Origin: Pseudoteredinibacter isoporae
GTDB taxonomy: Bacteria > Pseudomonadota > Gammaproteobacteria > Pseudomonadales > Cellvibrionaceae
Direction: 5' to 3'
Length of the DNA: 64,000 nt
Assembly: GCF_011602085.1 (NCBI RefSeq)
Contig: NZ_JAAONY010000003.1
Location: forward strand, 310,001 to 374,000
Position 1 is the stretch's first letter. Each line of letters opens with the position of its first letter. A program made the translations under genes and the position numbers. The notes beneath the pieces are model-generated. The model made no database searches and was not told the DNA's origin. It worked only from the letters and a program-made list of their open reading frames with translations. Positions 27,498 through 37,427 of this stretch are shown in pieces.

Positions 27498-27932
27498 TTA
27501 CTCGACCCAATAAATAACATGTTCTTCCAAGTCTTCTTCCGAGACTTCTGTTTCGCTGATCACCCGCCCTATTACCGACTGGCCGGCATCAATAACGGTT
27601 TGCCGATTACCACTGACCAGTGGATGCCAGGCTGGCAGCGGCTCACCATCGGCCAACAAGCGATACGCACAATTGCTGGGCAACCAATGAAAATGCTCAA
27701 CATCGGCAACACTGAGCTTCAGGCATTCGGGCACTCGTTTTTTGCGGTGCTTGTAATCGCTGCAACGGGCGCAGTCGATATCCAGCAACTCACAGGCGAC
27801 TTCAGTGTAATAAAACGCACCCGTATCTTCATCTTCCAGCTTATGCAGACAACATTGCCCGCAGCCATCGCAAAGTGACTCCCACTCTCTAGGGGTCATC
27901 TGCTCAAGCGTTTTTTCCTGCCAGAAGACCAT
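27498..27932 (-). CDS. ycgN: YcgN family cysteine-cluster protein (UPF0260)
   Basis: The 144-aa protein has the family's cysteine pattern: CDGCGQCCLHKLED, CELLDIDCARCSDY and CLKLS, with the NCAYRLL segment and WHPLVSG near the end. The cysteine set suggests Zn or Fe-S binding, as proposed for the family, whose function is unknown. The start overlaps the ycgL stop by 1 bp, so the two are translationally coupled, as in other gammaproteobacteria. Confidence 0.88.
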   Translation of the reverse strand: MVFWQEKTLEQMTPREWESLCDGCGQCCLHKLEDEDTGAFYYTEVACELLDIDCARCSDYKHRKKRVPECLKLSVADVEHFHWLPSNCAYRLLADGEPLPAWHPLVSGNRQTVIDAGQSVIGRVISETEVSEEDLEEHVIYWVE

Positions 27933-28219
27933 CAGAACAGTTTCGAGTTATGGTGATTCACTTCCTGCATATACGCTTCCTTCGGTGGCGGAAGTTGCAG
28001 GTAGTAACCATGCTCTTCGATTGCTGCCAACACTTTTTTACTGTCGGCTTTGGCCAGCTTGCGTCCCTCATCCAACAACATTGTCATTGCAGGTTTAGGC
28101 GTGCCAAATTTTTCAAGTAATGCTTCCGGAACGTCAACCAAGCCTTTGGATTTATCGACATACAAATACAGGCCCTCTTCCTTGGGGCTTCGGAAAATTT
28201 CACAAATCAGCTTGTTCAC
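27932..28219 (-). CDS. ycgL: YcgL domain protein
   Basis: The 95-aa protein starts MNKLICEIFRSPKEEGLYLYVDK and carries LLEKFGTPKPAMTMLL and YYLQLPPP, which are characteristic of the YcgL fold. Function is unknown. It lies 68 bp downstream of rnd and overlaps ycgN; the order rnd-ycgL-ycgN is conserved in Pseudomonas and relatives. Confidence 0.9.
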   Translation of the reverse strand: MNKLICEIFRSPKEEGLYLYVDKSKGLVDVPEALLEKFGTPKPAMTMLLDEGRKLAKADSKKVLAAIEEHGYYLQLPPPKEAYMQEVNHHNSKLF

Positions 28220-28287
28220 GATTCAAAGCTCTCTTCAAAATACTTTCGCCAGGCTGATGCACAACCCGGGATTTTTATGGACAGCGC

Positions 28288-29427
28288 TTACTTAACACGG
28301 TCTCTGAACGATCTCAGCAGCACGGGCAAAAACTGCTCTCCACGCCAGCCGTTAAACCGACTGGACTGCAACGGGCGGTTAAACAGCAAATGCCGGATTA
28401 ATTCTTCCCATTCCTTTTTGTTGAACAAAAGCTCAGGCGCCAGGCCCATAGATTCAGCCAACTGATGGCCGTGTTCGCGCAGCATTTTTAACTGCTGGCC
28501 CTGATCAACACTTAAAGGCTTGTCCAGAGTTTTAGGCCAATTGCTGTTGTCATCCAAAACCTGTTCAACAATCTGCACCAAGGTTTCACCGTCTTCGCGC
28601 AGCGTTCGACCCGGCAAGCCTTCCACCCGAGCCAAATCTTTCACACGCTTCGGAGGACGCTTAGCCATTGTGAATAACTGAGGATCTTTGCACAGACGAT
28701 TACGGGGAATATCACGCTCGCGTGCCTGCTCTTCGCGCCAAACACACAGCGCCTGTAACACGCCCAGGCTACGCGATGACAATCGCCAGGCAGACTTCAC
28801 TTTTAAGTATGCAGAACGCGGTTCGAATTCCATGCAGGCATTATCCAGCAGGCGCTGGCAATCCTCTTGTAGATATTCCAGACGCTGCTTTTGCTCCAGC
28901 ATGGTTTTTAAACGCTGGTAGATTTCCAACAGATATTCCACATCGAGCGCCGCGTAATGGCATTGGGACTCACTAAGCGGACGCTTCAGCCAATCGCTTC
29001 GGGTTTCACCTTTTTCCAACTCAAGATCTAAAAACTGATGAACCAGTTTGGCATAGCTCAGGGAAAAACCACAGGCGGCATAGTTGGCCGCCATTTGTGT
29101 GTCAAACAAGGGCTGAGGAACCACCCCCAACCAGTGCTGAAAAACTTCCAAATCCTCCGAGCAGGCGTGTAACACCTTAACCACAGCCTTGTTCTGCCAA
29201 AGGGCACGCAAGGGCTCAAGGTCCTGGGTATCAAACGCCAGAGGATCAATTAAAAAGTTCTGTTCACCATCATTGATTTGCAGCAATCCAACCTTCGGAT
29301 AAAACGTACTGCTGCGCATAAATTCGGTATCGACAGCAATCGCCGGCAACGCCGAACAACGCTGACAAAGTTCATTCAATGCCTGGGAGTTATCCAGCCA
29401 TACAGTATTAATAGTTTCAGAAGTCAC
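28288..29427 (-). CDS. rnd: Ribonuclease D
   Basis: RNase D trims the 3' ends of tRNA and other small RNAs. The DEDD exonuclease residues are visible in AVDTEFMRS (D, E), LHACSEDLEVF (D) and HYAALDVEYL (Y, D). One HRDC domain (LCVWREEQARERDIPRNRL) and a C-terminal helical domain follow. The 379-aa length is normal. It is 2 bp past the recR stop on the same strand. Confidence 0.94.
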   Translation of the reverse strand: MTSETINTVWLDNSQALNELCQRCSALPAIAVDTEFMRSSTFYPKVGLLQINDGEQNFLIDPLAFDTQDLEPLRALWQNKAVVKVLHACSEDLEVFQHWLGVVPQPLFDTQMAANYAACGFSLSYAKLVHQFLDLELEKGETRSDWLKRPLSESQCHYAALDVEYLLEIYQRLKTMLEQKQRLEYLQEDCQRLLDNACMEFEPRSAYLKVKSAWRLSSRSLGVLQALCVWREEQARERDIPRNRLCKDPQLFTMAKRPPKRVKDLARVEGLPGRTLREDGETLVQIVEQVLDDNSNWPKTLDKPLSVDQGQQLKMLREHGHQLAESMGLAPELLFNKKEWEELIRHLLFNRPLQSSRFNGWRGEQFLPVLLRSFRDRVK

Positions 29428-29429
29428 GC

Positions 29430-30023
29430 TTATAGCCCCTGACGAGAATTGAAGGCATGGGCCAATGTACCACCATCGATGTATTCCAGTTCACCACCCA
29501 ATGGCACGCCGTGTGCAATTCGGGAAACTCTGACTTCGAGACGTTTGGCCTGCTCGGCGAGATAATGTGCCGTAGCTTCGCCTTCGATGGTTGGGTTTGT
29601 TGCCAGAATAAGTTCTTCGATATGCTCGTTTTGCAATCGCTCCAGCAACACATCGATACCGATGTCTTCCGGACCAATGCCATCAATGGGCGACAAATGC
29701 CCCAGCAACACAAAATAGCGGCCGGAATAATTACCAGCCTGTTCGATGGCCAGAACATCTGCGGGGGTTTCTACGACACACAATAAACGGCTGTCACGCT
29801 GCGGGTTCGTACAGGTAGCGCAAATATCCTGCTCCGTGAGCGTACGGCACAATTTGCAGCGACCAACATGTTCGATCGCCTGTTGCAAACTGCTGGCTAA
29901 TTTTGCCGCGCCGGGTTTATCGCGTTCGAGCAAATGCAGCGCCATACGCTGGGCCGATTTAGGACCAACGCCCGGCAATATACGCAGAGCATTAATCAAT
30001 TCATCAATTAGGGGGCTAAACAT
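29430..30023 (-). CDS. recR: Recombination protein RecR
   Basis: RecR loads RecA with RecF and RecO. The 197-aa protein has the helix-hairpin-helix [20 protein letters not shown], the zinc finger [16 protein letters not shown] and the Toprim domain ([48 protein letters not shown]). It lies between ybaB and rnd with 16 and 2 bp gaps, consistent with a dnaX-ybaB-recR-rnd transcript. Confidence 0.97.
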   Translation of the reverse strand: MFSPLIDELINALRILPGVGPKSAQRMALHLLERDKPGAAKLASSLQQAIEHVGRCKLCRTLTEQDICATCTNPQRDSRLLCVVETPADVLAIEQAGNYSGRYFVLLGHLSPIDGIGPEDIGIDVLLERLQNEHIEELILATNPTIEGEATAHYLAEQAKRLEVRVSRIAHGVPLGGELEYIDGGTLAHAFNSRQGL

Positions 30024-30039
30024 TCAGAGAGCGGCCTGA

Positions 30040-30360
30040 TTAAAATGGCATTTTAAAATCGGGGGGAATGCCCATGCCAGCGGTCATGTTACCCATCTTT
30101 TCGCGATTGGCATCTTCAACACGGCGCACAGCATCGTTAACCGCTGCGGCTAACAAGTCTTCCAGAATTTCTTTGTCTTCTTCCATCAGGCTGGCATCAA
30201 TGGAAACGCTTTTGACATCGTGGCGCCCGGTCATAATCACTTTGACCAAACCGGCACCGGCCTCGCCCTGCACTTCGGCATTGGCGAGCTCTTCCTGCAT
30301 GTTCTGCATCTTGGCCTGCATTTCCTGGGCCTGCTTCATTAAATCCCCAAGACCTTTCAT
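30040..30360 (-). CDS. ybaB: YbaB/EbfC family nucleoid-associated protein
   Basis: The 106-aa protein has the coiled N-terminus [20 protein letters not shown] and the core [26 protein letters not shown]. YbaB/EbfC binds DNA as a dimer and is nearly always encoded between dnaX and recR, as here. Confidence 0.95.
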   Translation of the reverse strand: MKGLGDLMKQAQEMQAKMQNMQEELANAEVQGEAGAGLVKVIMTGRHDVKSVSIDASLMEEDKEILEDLLAAAVNDAVRRVEDANREKMGNMTAGMGIPPDFKMPF

Positions 30361-30438
30361 GGTTAATTCCTCAATACGTTCTCTTAGGCTTCACTTGCGT
30401 ATGCGGTTAATGTATTTCAACGTTCTGATGTTAACGTT

Positions 30439-32583
30439 TTAGGCCTTCAACGGATCAGGCCCCAGCGGCACTACGCTGTCAGTAATTAACTTCGCATCAA
30501 ATTCTTCGATCAACTGAATAATGGTTGGGTCCGTTTCAATCGCCGCCAATGCCTCAGCCTGACGCTGGGCTTTCAAACGCGCAATGATTGACGCGGGAGT
30601 CACGTCACCGGCATTACCCTGCACAATTTGAACCTGCAGTGGACGCCCAAAATATTCGCTGAAAATATCCGCCATACGCTGTTGGTGGGCGATATCATAA
30701 AGGTGGTTATTACTCTCATCGAGCACAAAGGCCAAACCGTTTTCCTGACGCTGAACCAACGCGCAGTTAGACGCGGTAGCTTGCAATACCCCGCTGAAAT
30801 CCAATTGGCGATATAGGTCGAACCAGTTATCCGGATCAAGGGCCTCGTAGGCAATTGGCTGCACCGGAGCAATAGTGACGGGCTGCGCTTCAGGTTCAGC
30901 GGCAAGCTCCGATTCCGGCTTGAGTGTATCCACAACCTCCTGAGCCAGGCCACGGATATCAACCAATTCACTGTTGCTCAACTCGGGTTCAGCAGCCGTT
31001 TGAACAACGGTTTGAGGTTCTGAGATCTGCGCAGCTGGCTGGGCTTGCGCCTCTATTGTCGGGGCCGACTGAGCAAGCGCATGAACTTCCGCGACAGCTG
31101 AGGTTTCAGGTGCAACAACCTGATTCTCTATCGCCGCTGGTTGGCTATGGGGCATCGCTTGGGTTTGCATAGCGGCTTCTGGAACCGCTGGAGCATCCTG
31201 ATGAGGTGCCTCGATAGGCTGGGCCGGTTCCACCGGAACCTCTGAAGCGCTGACTGTTGGGGTTGGGCCTGCTGGCGCCGTATCAACAGAGGCCTCCATA
31301 TTGGTAGCCACAGGAGCCGGCTCTACGATTGGAATCGGCTCAGCGGGTGGAGGAATCTCAACAGCCGGCGTTGGCGCAGCAGTTGCCGGGGCCGCCGGGC
31401 TAGCAGCAACGGAATTGTCCGTCACGGGCGTTGGTGTAGCTGGTGGCGCTACCGCCGGCCCACTGTTGGCCAGGGGCTTATTCGGCACCTTGGGAACACC
31501 CTGGGGCTTAAACGCCAACATCCGCAATACCGCCATCTCAAAACCACCACGAGGGTCAGGTGACAGGGGCAAATCGCGACGGGCCAGCAAAGCCGTCTGG
31601 TAAAACAGTTGAACATCTTCGGCGGCCATCTGTTGAGCCAGGGCCAATACCTGATCTCGATCACCGGCACTGTTGTCGACGGCATCCGGTACGGCCTGCC
31701 CAATGGCAATTCGGTGCAGCAGCGCCAATAACTCGGCAAGCGCGGAATCGTAATCCGGCGCCTGCTCTGACATCTGGGCAACCACCTGCAAAGCCTGGCT
31801 GCCATCACCGGCGGCCAAGGCCTGACAAATCGATACGATATGAGATTGATCCAGTGTGCCCAGCATGGAGCGCACTTCAGCCTCATGAACCTTGCCACTG
31901 CCAAAGGCGATCGCCTGATCCGTTAGGCTCAAAGCATCACGCATACTGCCATCCGCAGCGCGACCAAGCTGCCACAGGGCGGGCTCTTCAAAGGGCACCA
32001 TTTCTTTATCGAGAATAAACTGCAAATGCCCAACGATGCGTTCCGGGTTCATGTTCTTCAGATTGAACTGCAGACAGCGGGACAAAACAGTGACCGGCAA
32101 CTTTTGGGGGTCGGTGGTTGCCAGCAAAAACTTCACATGGGGAGGCGGCTCTTCCAGCGTTTTCAGCAGTGCGTTAAAACTGCTGTTAGAGAGCATATGC
32201 ACCTCATCGATGAGGTAGACTTTATAGCGTCCGCGAGTCGGAGCGTATTGCACATTGTCGAGCAGCTCACGGGTATCTTCGACCTTGGTTTTCGAGGCCG
32301 CATCCACTTCAATCAAATCAACAAAGCGTCCCTCGGCAATTTCGACGCAGGCGCCGCATTGACCACAAGGTTCAGAGGAAACCCCCTGCTCACAGTTCAG
32401 GCATTTCGCCAGGATTCGGGCAATGGTGGTTTTACCCACTCCGCGGGTGCCGGTAAACAGGTAGGCATGGTGAAGGCGGTTGTGGTCCAGAGCATTGATC
32501 AGGGCCCGCAATACATGCTCCTGCCCCACCATCTCACGGAAAATACGTGGCCGCCATTTGCGGGCCAAAACCTGATAGCTCAT
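30439..32583 (-). CDS. dnaX: DNA polymerase III subunit tau
   Basis: The clamp loader ATPase: Walker A LFTGTRGVGKTTIA, zinc site CLNCEQGVSSEPCGQCGAC, Walker B KVYLIDEVHML and sensor 1 (LATTDPQKLPVTVLSRC). Domain III ends near residue 370. A ~240-residue Pro/Ala/Gln-rich linker follows, then a C-terminal domain (LDPDNWFDLYRQLDFSGVLQ) that binds the polymerase. I find no A-AAA-AAG slippery heptamer of the E. coli kind in the coding strand, so a frameshifted gamma product is not predicted from that signal. 714 aa is a normal length for tau. Confidence 0.96.
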   Translation of the reverse strand: MSYQVLARKWRPRIFREMVGQEHVLRALINALDHNRLHHAYLFTGTRGVGKTTIARILAKCLNCEQGVSSEPCGQCGACVEIAEGRFVDLIEVDAASKTKVEDTRELLDNVQYAPTRGRYKVYLIDEVHMLSNSSFNALLKTLEEPPPHVKFLLATTDPQKLPVTVLSRCLQFNLKNMNPERIVGHLQFILDKEMVPFEEPALWQLGRAADGSMRDALSLTDQAIAFGSGKVHEAEVRSMLGTLDQSHIVSICQALAAGDGSQALQVVAQMSEQAPDYDSALAELLALLHRIAIGQAVPDAVDNSAGDRDQVLALAQQMAAEDVQLFYQTALLARRDLPLSPDPRGGFEMAVLRMLAFKPQGVPKVPNKPLANSGPAVAPPATPTPVTDNSVAASPAAPATAAPTPAVEIPPPAEPIPIVEPAPVATNMEASVDTAPAGPTPTVSASEVPVEPAQPIEAPHQDAPAVPEAAMQTQAMPHSQPAAIENQVVAPETSAVAEVHALAQSAPTIEAQAQPAAQISEPQTVVQTAAEPELSNSELVDIRGLAQEVVDTLKPESELAAEPEAQPVTIAPVQPIAYEALDPDNWFDLYRQLDFSGVLQATASNCALVQRQENGLAFVLDESNNHLYDIAHQQRMADIFSEYFGRPLQVQIVQGNAGDVTPASIIARLKAQRQAEALAAIETDPTIIQLIEEFDAKLITDSVVPLGPDPLKA

Positions 32584-32749
32584 CGCTGTTGTGTATTCCT
32601 ATTTTACAATCCGGCCATTATATCCCAGACAGCCCGATAGCCACTACGGTTAGCGACAGCTTTATTACACAGCATGTGCATTTTTGCGGTTCGAGTAGGA
32701 TAAAAAGGAATAACGATGGGAAAGATTATCGATCCTGAGTGGATCTTGG

Positions 32750-32863
<114 letters not shown>

Positions 32864-32879
32864 ATTGCAAGAGCGCGGC

Positions 32880-32908
32880 ATTATCCGTGCTTTTTTACCA
32901 AGTTGCAA
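32880..32908 (-). promoter_or_regulatory. Sigma-70 promoter of ffs
   Basis: On the minus strand TTGCAA (32903-32908) and GATAAT (32880-32885) are exactly 17 bp apart. The -10 is followed by GCCGCGC, a GC-rich discriminator typical of stringently controlled stable RNA genes. The mature RNA begins about 16 nt past the -10, which suggests a short 5' leader removed by RNase P as in E. coli. Confidence 0.65.
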
Positions 32909-33002
32909 GCCAGGTTTTGCAGCTGCTTAAAGCCTGGCCAGCATGGTGAATTTTGCAGCGAAAACTTGAGAAAGCACAAGGCTTTCCCGGGCAATTCGCG
33001 CC

Positions 33003-34133
33003 TTATTGCGAACAGACCTCCTGGTAGGCCCAGGCTAACCACGGCAACATGGCCGCAATGTCGGCCGACTCGACAGTAGCACCACACCAGATGCGCAAAC
33101 CTGCCGGCGCATCGCGGTAGGATTCAATATCAAAGGCCACATTTTCTTCGGCCAGCAAGGCACAAATGGCTTTCAACTGCTCTGCGCTGGCTTCAAGCGT
33201 CAGGCAGACACTGGTGCTCGACAGGGTTTTCTCATCCTTTGCCAGGAAATCAATCCAATCGTGCTCGGCCACAAAACGCTGTATCTCCGCGAGATTGCTT
33301 TCAGCCTTGGCAACGGCCCAGCCCTGGCCGCCGTTTTCTTCAACCCAATTCAAGGCATCCAGGTAGTCCGCCACCGCCAGCATGGACGGGGTATTGATCG
33401 TGGCGCCCTTAAAGATGCCCTCAATCAGCTTGCCGTTTTTGGTCATACGGAACAATTTGGGCAGTGGCCACGGTGGCTGGTAGTTCTCCAGTCGTTCGAC
33501 CGCACGCGGGCTTAGAATCAGCATTCCATGGGCACCCTCGCCGCCCAACACCTTTTGCCAGGAAAAAGTCACCACATCGAGCTTCTCCCAGGGCATATCC
33601 ATCGCGAAAACCGCCGAGGTTGCATCGCAAATGGTCAAGCCCCCGCGCTCATCGCTGATCCAATCGGCATTAGGAACGCGAACCCCTGAGGTCGTACCAT
33701 TCCAGGTAAACACCACATCGTGATCGGCATTCACCTGACTCAGATCGGGCAGATAACCATAGTCCGCATCGATCAAGCGAACATTGTCGAGACACAGCTG
33801 CTTGGAGATATCCGTCATCCAGCCTCGGCCAAAGGATTCCCAGGCCAAAACGTCCACTGGACGCGGGCCCAGCAACGACCACAGGGCCATTTCGACAGCG
33901 CCGGTATCGGAAGCCGGCACAATGCCCACCCGGTAGTCCTCGGGCAGCTGTAATAACTCAGCCGTTTGCTCGCAGGCTTTCTGCAAGGCAGCCTTGCCAA
34001 TGGTCGAGCGGTGGGAGCGCCCCAACGTACTGATGTCCAGCTCTGTGACAGAATAGCCCGGGCGCTTGCTGCAAGGGCCGGAAGAGAAATGGGGGTTGTT
34101 CGGTTTGTGGGTCGGTTTTAGCAAAGCGGTCAT
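33003..34133 (-). CDS. serC: Phosphoserine aminotransferase, TIGR01365-type
   Basis: The 376-aa class-V aminotransferase converts 3-phosphohydroxypyruvate to phosphoserine with PLP. Visible features are [17 protein letters not shown], the [19 protein letters not shown] motif, [15 protein letters not shown] and [17 protein letters not shown], where the Lys binds PLP. It resembles the variant in alphaproteobacteria and archaea (SerC_2) more than E. coli SerC. It is a single minus-strand gene upstream of ffs. A possible -10 CATAAT lies at 34185-34190. Confidence 0.85.
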   Translation of the reverse strand: MTALLKPTHKPNNPHFSSGPCSKRPGYSVTELDISTLGRSHRSTIGKAALQKACEQTAELLQLPEDYRVGIVPASDTGAVEMALWSLLGPRPVDVLAWESFGRGWMTDISKQLCLDNVRLIDADYGYLPDLSQVNADHDVVFTWNGTTSGVRVPNADWISDERGGLTICDATSAVFAMDMPWEKLDVVTFSWQKVLGGEGAHGMLILSPRAVERLENYQPPWPLPKLFRMTKNGKLIEGIFKGATINTPSMLAVADYLDALNWVEENGGQGWAVAKAESNLAEIQRFVAEHDWIDFLAKDEKTLSSTSVCLTLEASAEQLKAICALLAEENVAFDIESYRDAPAGLRIWCGATVESADIAAMLPWLAWAYQEVCSQ

Positions 34134-34604
34134 ACACAGCCTCTCAACATCAGTGCCGAATGTAGCGGTTTGATCAGGTCGCGCATTATGCCAGAAATCA
34201 GGAGATCATGAACTGTTCCACAGCTCCGTGAAGCACATACCTTCGACTGATAGCTTCAAACGACCATTCAGGGTATTTTCCGCCAGATTAGCCTGAACGA
34301 ACCCTAACTATGGTTTGTATATAAACAAAAAAAGACTAGTCTAATAAGAAGTGGGAAACGCTTTTAGCCGGAGTAGCGATCACCCGAAGCCAGCCGTTAG
34401 CTTCTCATCACCTCTACCGGGCCCCTTGAACTGGAGCGCCTCGCGATTTGGCTTTGCGGGGCATGAACTGATTGGGCGTATGGAATTACTAGACGAAGAC
34501 AAAATCCCGAGACAAAACCTCGGAGTTTCTATGGTCATAGCCCCCAGCACTTGTGGGCGAACCACTGTTAGACTCAAGGCGGCAGTTATAGGTAGTTAGC
34601 CGAG
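34134..34604. other. 471-bp region between divergent serC and the GGDEF-EAL gene
   Basis: It must hold the promoters of both genes. Visible items: an A/T-rich stretch GTTTGTATATAAAC near 34313, and a hairpin CCGAG-N7-CTCGG near 34509-34525. The last ~240 bp can be read as a short open frame without recognisable similarity. I tested it by eye for a c-di-GMP-I (GEMM) riboswitch and do not see the GAAA tetraloop, its receptor and the GGTAGCGGGG block together. It could still be a structured leader of the c-di-GMP gene. Confidence 0.3.
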
Positions 34605-36524
34605 ATGATTGAAGACGAAGAAGCCAAGAAGCTGACATCGCAGACCCGCTACGAACAGATTGAAGCCCTGGCCGAAACCAATCGCCTGCTGAATGAAGAT
34701 CTGAGTCGCTGGAAACGCATTGAACAACAACTTCAGCGTAGCGAAGAAAAATACCGCATTCTCTTTGAAGCCTCGGGCGATGCTCATTTCGTTCTGCAAT
34801 CCCGCGCGGTCACCGATTGCAATCAGGCCGCCTTGAAACTGTTTGGCTACAACGCCAAAGAAGACGTGCTCGGAATGGGCTTGATGCAATTGGTGCGCAT
34901 CAGCAAATCCGAAAGCGCCCTGAGCCTGGGAAAATTCCAGGAAATGATTTTCAAAACCCACAGCCAGGGCAGCCATACCTTTGAATGGCAGGCCCGCAGT
35001 AAAGACAATTATATTATCCCGGTAGAAATCCTGTTAACCGCCCTGCCCATCGAAGGCGGTGAAGTGTTGCAGGTGGTGTTTCGGGATATCAGCGAACGAA
35101 AGCGCGCCCAGGAAGAAGCGATATACCTCGCTTACTATGATGCCCTCACCGGTCTGCCCAATCGACGTTTGTTTCTGGACCGACTCGAACAGAGCTTTGA
35201 AAATTCTCGCCGCCGCACGCACAAACTGGCCCTGTTGTTTATCGACCTGGATCGCTTTAAAAACATTAATGATTCTCGCGGCCATGCAGCGGGCGACGAA
35301 CTACTGCAACTGTTTTCTTCTCGCCTTCAAGGTTTAATCCGCAGCCAGGATACCCTCGCGCGCCTTGGCGGTGATGAGTTTGTTGTGCTGATGGAAGATC
35401 TCGATGGCAACATCGACAAAGCCACTGAACACGCCAAGCAACTGGCCGACAAATTATTACAATCCCTGGAGTTCCCTATTCCACTGGAATCCGGTGACTG
35501 CCACATTACCGCCAGCATTGGCGTAATGGTATTTCCTCTCGGGGGCGAATCCAGTGAATCCGCATTACAAAAAGCCGATATGGCGATGTATCTGGCCAAG
35601 CAAGATGGCCGCAATCGGGTCCAGGTTTTCCAGGCATCCATTTACGAAGCCGTTGACCGTCGCATTGCCATGGAAAACGAGCTGCATAAAGCGCTGGCTA
35701 AAAATCAAATGAAGCTGCATTATCAATTGCAGTTCGACCGTCACTATCGTCCCGTTGCCGTAGAAGCGCTGTGTCGGTGGGATCATCCGGAATGGGGAGA
35801 AATCAGCCCGGCTACATTTATTCCTATTGCCGAAGAGTCCGGCATTATTATCGAACTGGGCAAACAGGTTTTACAAAATGCGGTGGAAGAAATTCACCAA
35901 CTGAACCAGCAGCTGCACCCGGATCATCGCATTCGTCTCTCGGTGAATGTCAGCCCCCAGCAACTTGAACATCCCGGCTTCCTGAAAATCATTGAGTCCC
36001 TGTGTGAGAAACACGAATTGCCGCCCGGCTTTTTAATGCTGGAGATCACCGAAAATACCTTTATGTCGGATCTCAACAGCATGGTGGATCTCATCAATCA
36101 ATTGCTTGAGATGGGTATCTACACCTCATTGGATGATTTTGGTACTGGATTTTCTTCCTTGAGCTACCTGAAGCGCTTGCCGATTCACGAACTCAAAATC
36201 GACACGTCGTTCATCAGCGAACTGGAACACAATCATGATGATGTGGTGCTGGTGAAATCCATTCTCGCGATTGGTCAGCACTATCGTTTGCAGGTGGTCG
36301 CCGAAGGCGTTGAACTGCGCCATCATCTATTGCTGTTAAAAACCTATGGCTGTGATTTATTCCAGGGGAGCTTGTTTGCTCGTCCGATGATTGCCGACAA
36401 ACTGGAAGATTTTATTCTGGAACAACATCGCCGCCTGCAAGACCCAAGTTTTGATATCACCCGCTCGATTGGCAAGGAAACAACTGAAGACAATCAGGGC
36501 GAACTGAATCTCAGCACCAGCTAG
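34605..36524 (+). CDS. PAS-GGDEF-EAL cyclic-di-GMP turnover protein
   Basis: The 639-aa cytoplasmic protein has an N-terminal coiled segment, a PAS domain (~45-165), a GGDEF domain and an EAL domain. GGDEF is intact at 255-259, and an RxxD inhibitory site (RSQD at 246) stands five residues before it. EAL is intact (387-389) with DDFGTGFSSLSYL and ELKID later. Both diguanylate cyclase and phosphodiesterase activities are possible; the balance cannot be predicted. No membrane segment is seen. It is a single gene. Confidence 0.92.
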   Translation: MIEDEEAKKLTSQTRYEQIEALAETNRLLNEDLSRWKRIEQQLQRSEEKYRILFEASGDAHFVLQSRAVTDCNQAALKLFGYNAKEDVLGMGLMQLVRISKSESALSLGKFQEMIFKTHSQGSHTFEWQARSKDNYIIPVEILLTALPIEGGEVLQVVFRDISERKRAQEEAIYLAYYDALTGLPNRRLFLDRLEQSFENSRRRTHKLALLFIDLDRFKNINDSRGHAAGDELLQLFSSRLQGLIRSQDTLARLGGDEFVVLMEDLDGNIDKATEHAKQLADKLLQSLEFPIPLESGDCHITASIGVMVFPLGGESSESALQKADMAMYLAKQDGRNRVQVFQASIYEAVDRRIAMENELHKALAKNQMKLHYQLQFDRHYRPVAVEALCRWDHPEWGEISPATFIPIAEESGIIIELGKQVLQNAVEEIHQLNQQLHPDHRIRLSVNVSPQQLEHPGFLKIIESLCEKHELPPGFLMLEITENTFMSDLNSMVDLINQLLEMGIYTSLDDFGTGFSSLSYLKRLPIHELKIDTSFISELEHNHDDVVLVKSILAIGQHYRLQVVAEGVELRHHLLLLKTYGCDLFQGSLFARPMIADKLEDFILEQHRRLQDPSFDITRSIGKETTEDNQGELNLSTS

Positions 36525-36723
36525 ACCTCGCCGCCTGAGTACAAAGCCAATCCTGCCATTTTTTAGTGGATTACTGCGCCTTCGCCCAACACTCCGCCAT
36601 TTGCCCTCTCAAACTCAAAAAATAATTGCCCAAAGCCCTTTTAATTCAGTTCAATGCCATTGTCTCCACGATCATCAAGCCCTAAGATGAAGAGCATTGA
36701 GCCCAACATAACAGGATCTGAGC

Positions 36724-37335
36724 ATGAAAATTTTCGAAACCAATTCCACGCCCAATGGCCGCCGCGTTCGCATGTTTTTGGCAGAAAAAGGCATCGATAT
36801 GGAATACGTGCAGGTGGATATTGTCGGTGGTGAAAACATTTCACCGGAATTTTTAGCCAAAAATCCGGGTGGTCGCATTCCGGTTCTGGAACTGGATAAT
36901 GGCAGTTACATCAGCGAAACCGTTTCTATATGTCGCTACTTTGAAGAGCTCGATCCCGCCAATACACCACTGATGGGTAGTAACCCGGAAGAAAAAGCCC
37001 GAATTGACATGTGGCAACGTTTAGTGGAATTCAATCTAATGATGAATGTCGGGTTCTGCTTTCGAAACGTAACCGGCTATTTCAAAGATCGCGAAACACC
37101 CGTGAAAGAATGGGGCGAAGTCTGTGGTGAGCAAGCCATGAAGTTTTACGATGTTCTGGAACACCAGCTCAGCCAGAATGAATTTATTGCAGGCGACAGT
37201 TTCAGCATTGCGGATATCACCGCAATTTGTGCCATTGACTTTGCCCGCGTCATGAAGCTGAATCCAGGTGAGCAACACAGCAACATCCAACGCTGGCGCG
37301 ATGCGGTTTCCGCAAGACCGAGCGCTTCAGCATAA
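36724..37335 (+). CDS. Glutathione S-transferase family protein
   Basis: The 203-aa protein has the thioredoxin-like N-domain (ETNSTPNGRRVRMFLAEKG, NPGGRIPVLEL, ISETVSICRYFEE) and a helical C-domain with FIAGDSFSIADITAICAIDFARV. The Ser/Asn of NSTPNGRR corresponds to the catalytic position; the substrate class is unknown. Many GSTs like this act in stress or degradation of reactive compounds. It is monocistronic. Confidence 0.88.
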   Translation: MKIFETNSTPNGRRVRMFLAEKGIDMEYVQVDIVGGENISPEFLAKNPGGRIPVLELDNGSYISETVSICRYFEELDPANTPLMGSNPEEKARIDMWQRLVEFNLMMNVGFCFRNVTGYFKDRETPVKEWGEVCGEQAMKFYDVLEHQLSQNEFIAGDSFSIADITAICAIDFARVMKLNPGEQHSNIQRWRDAVSARPSASA

Positions 37336-37427
37336 AAACGCTGGCCTTATTGCCTTAACCTTGAAATGTGGGAGGTAGCCTGTGCTGCATCCCACGAGGT
37401 CCTTCCTGACTGCACTTCCTGTGTTTT

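Noticed and set aside
30439-32583. Programmed -1 frameshift giving the gamma subunit
   Set aside because: No A-AAA-AAG heptamer seen in the coding strand; the protein is called as tau only.
34351-34599. 82-residue plus-strand frame upstream of the GGDEF-EAL gene
   Set aside because: No plausible start context and no similarity recognised; treated as leader sequence.
34342-34604. c-di-GMP-I (GEMM) riboswitch
   Set aside because: GGTAGTTAGCCGAG near the start codon recalls the GEMM 3' block, but the CACGCA, GCAAA and tetraloop-receptor parts are absent.
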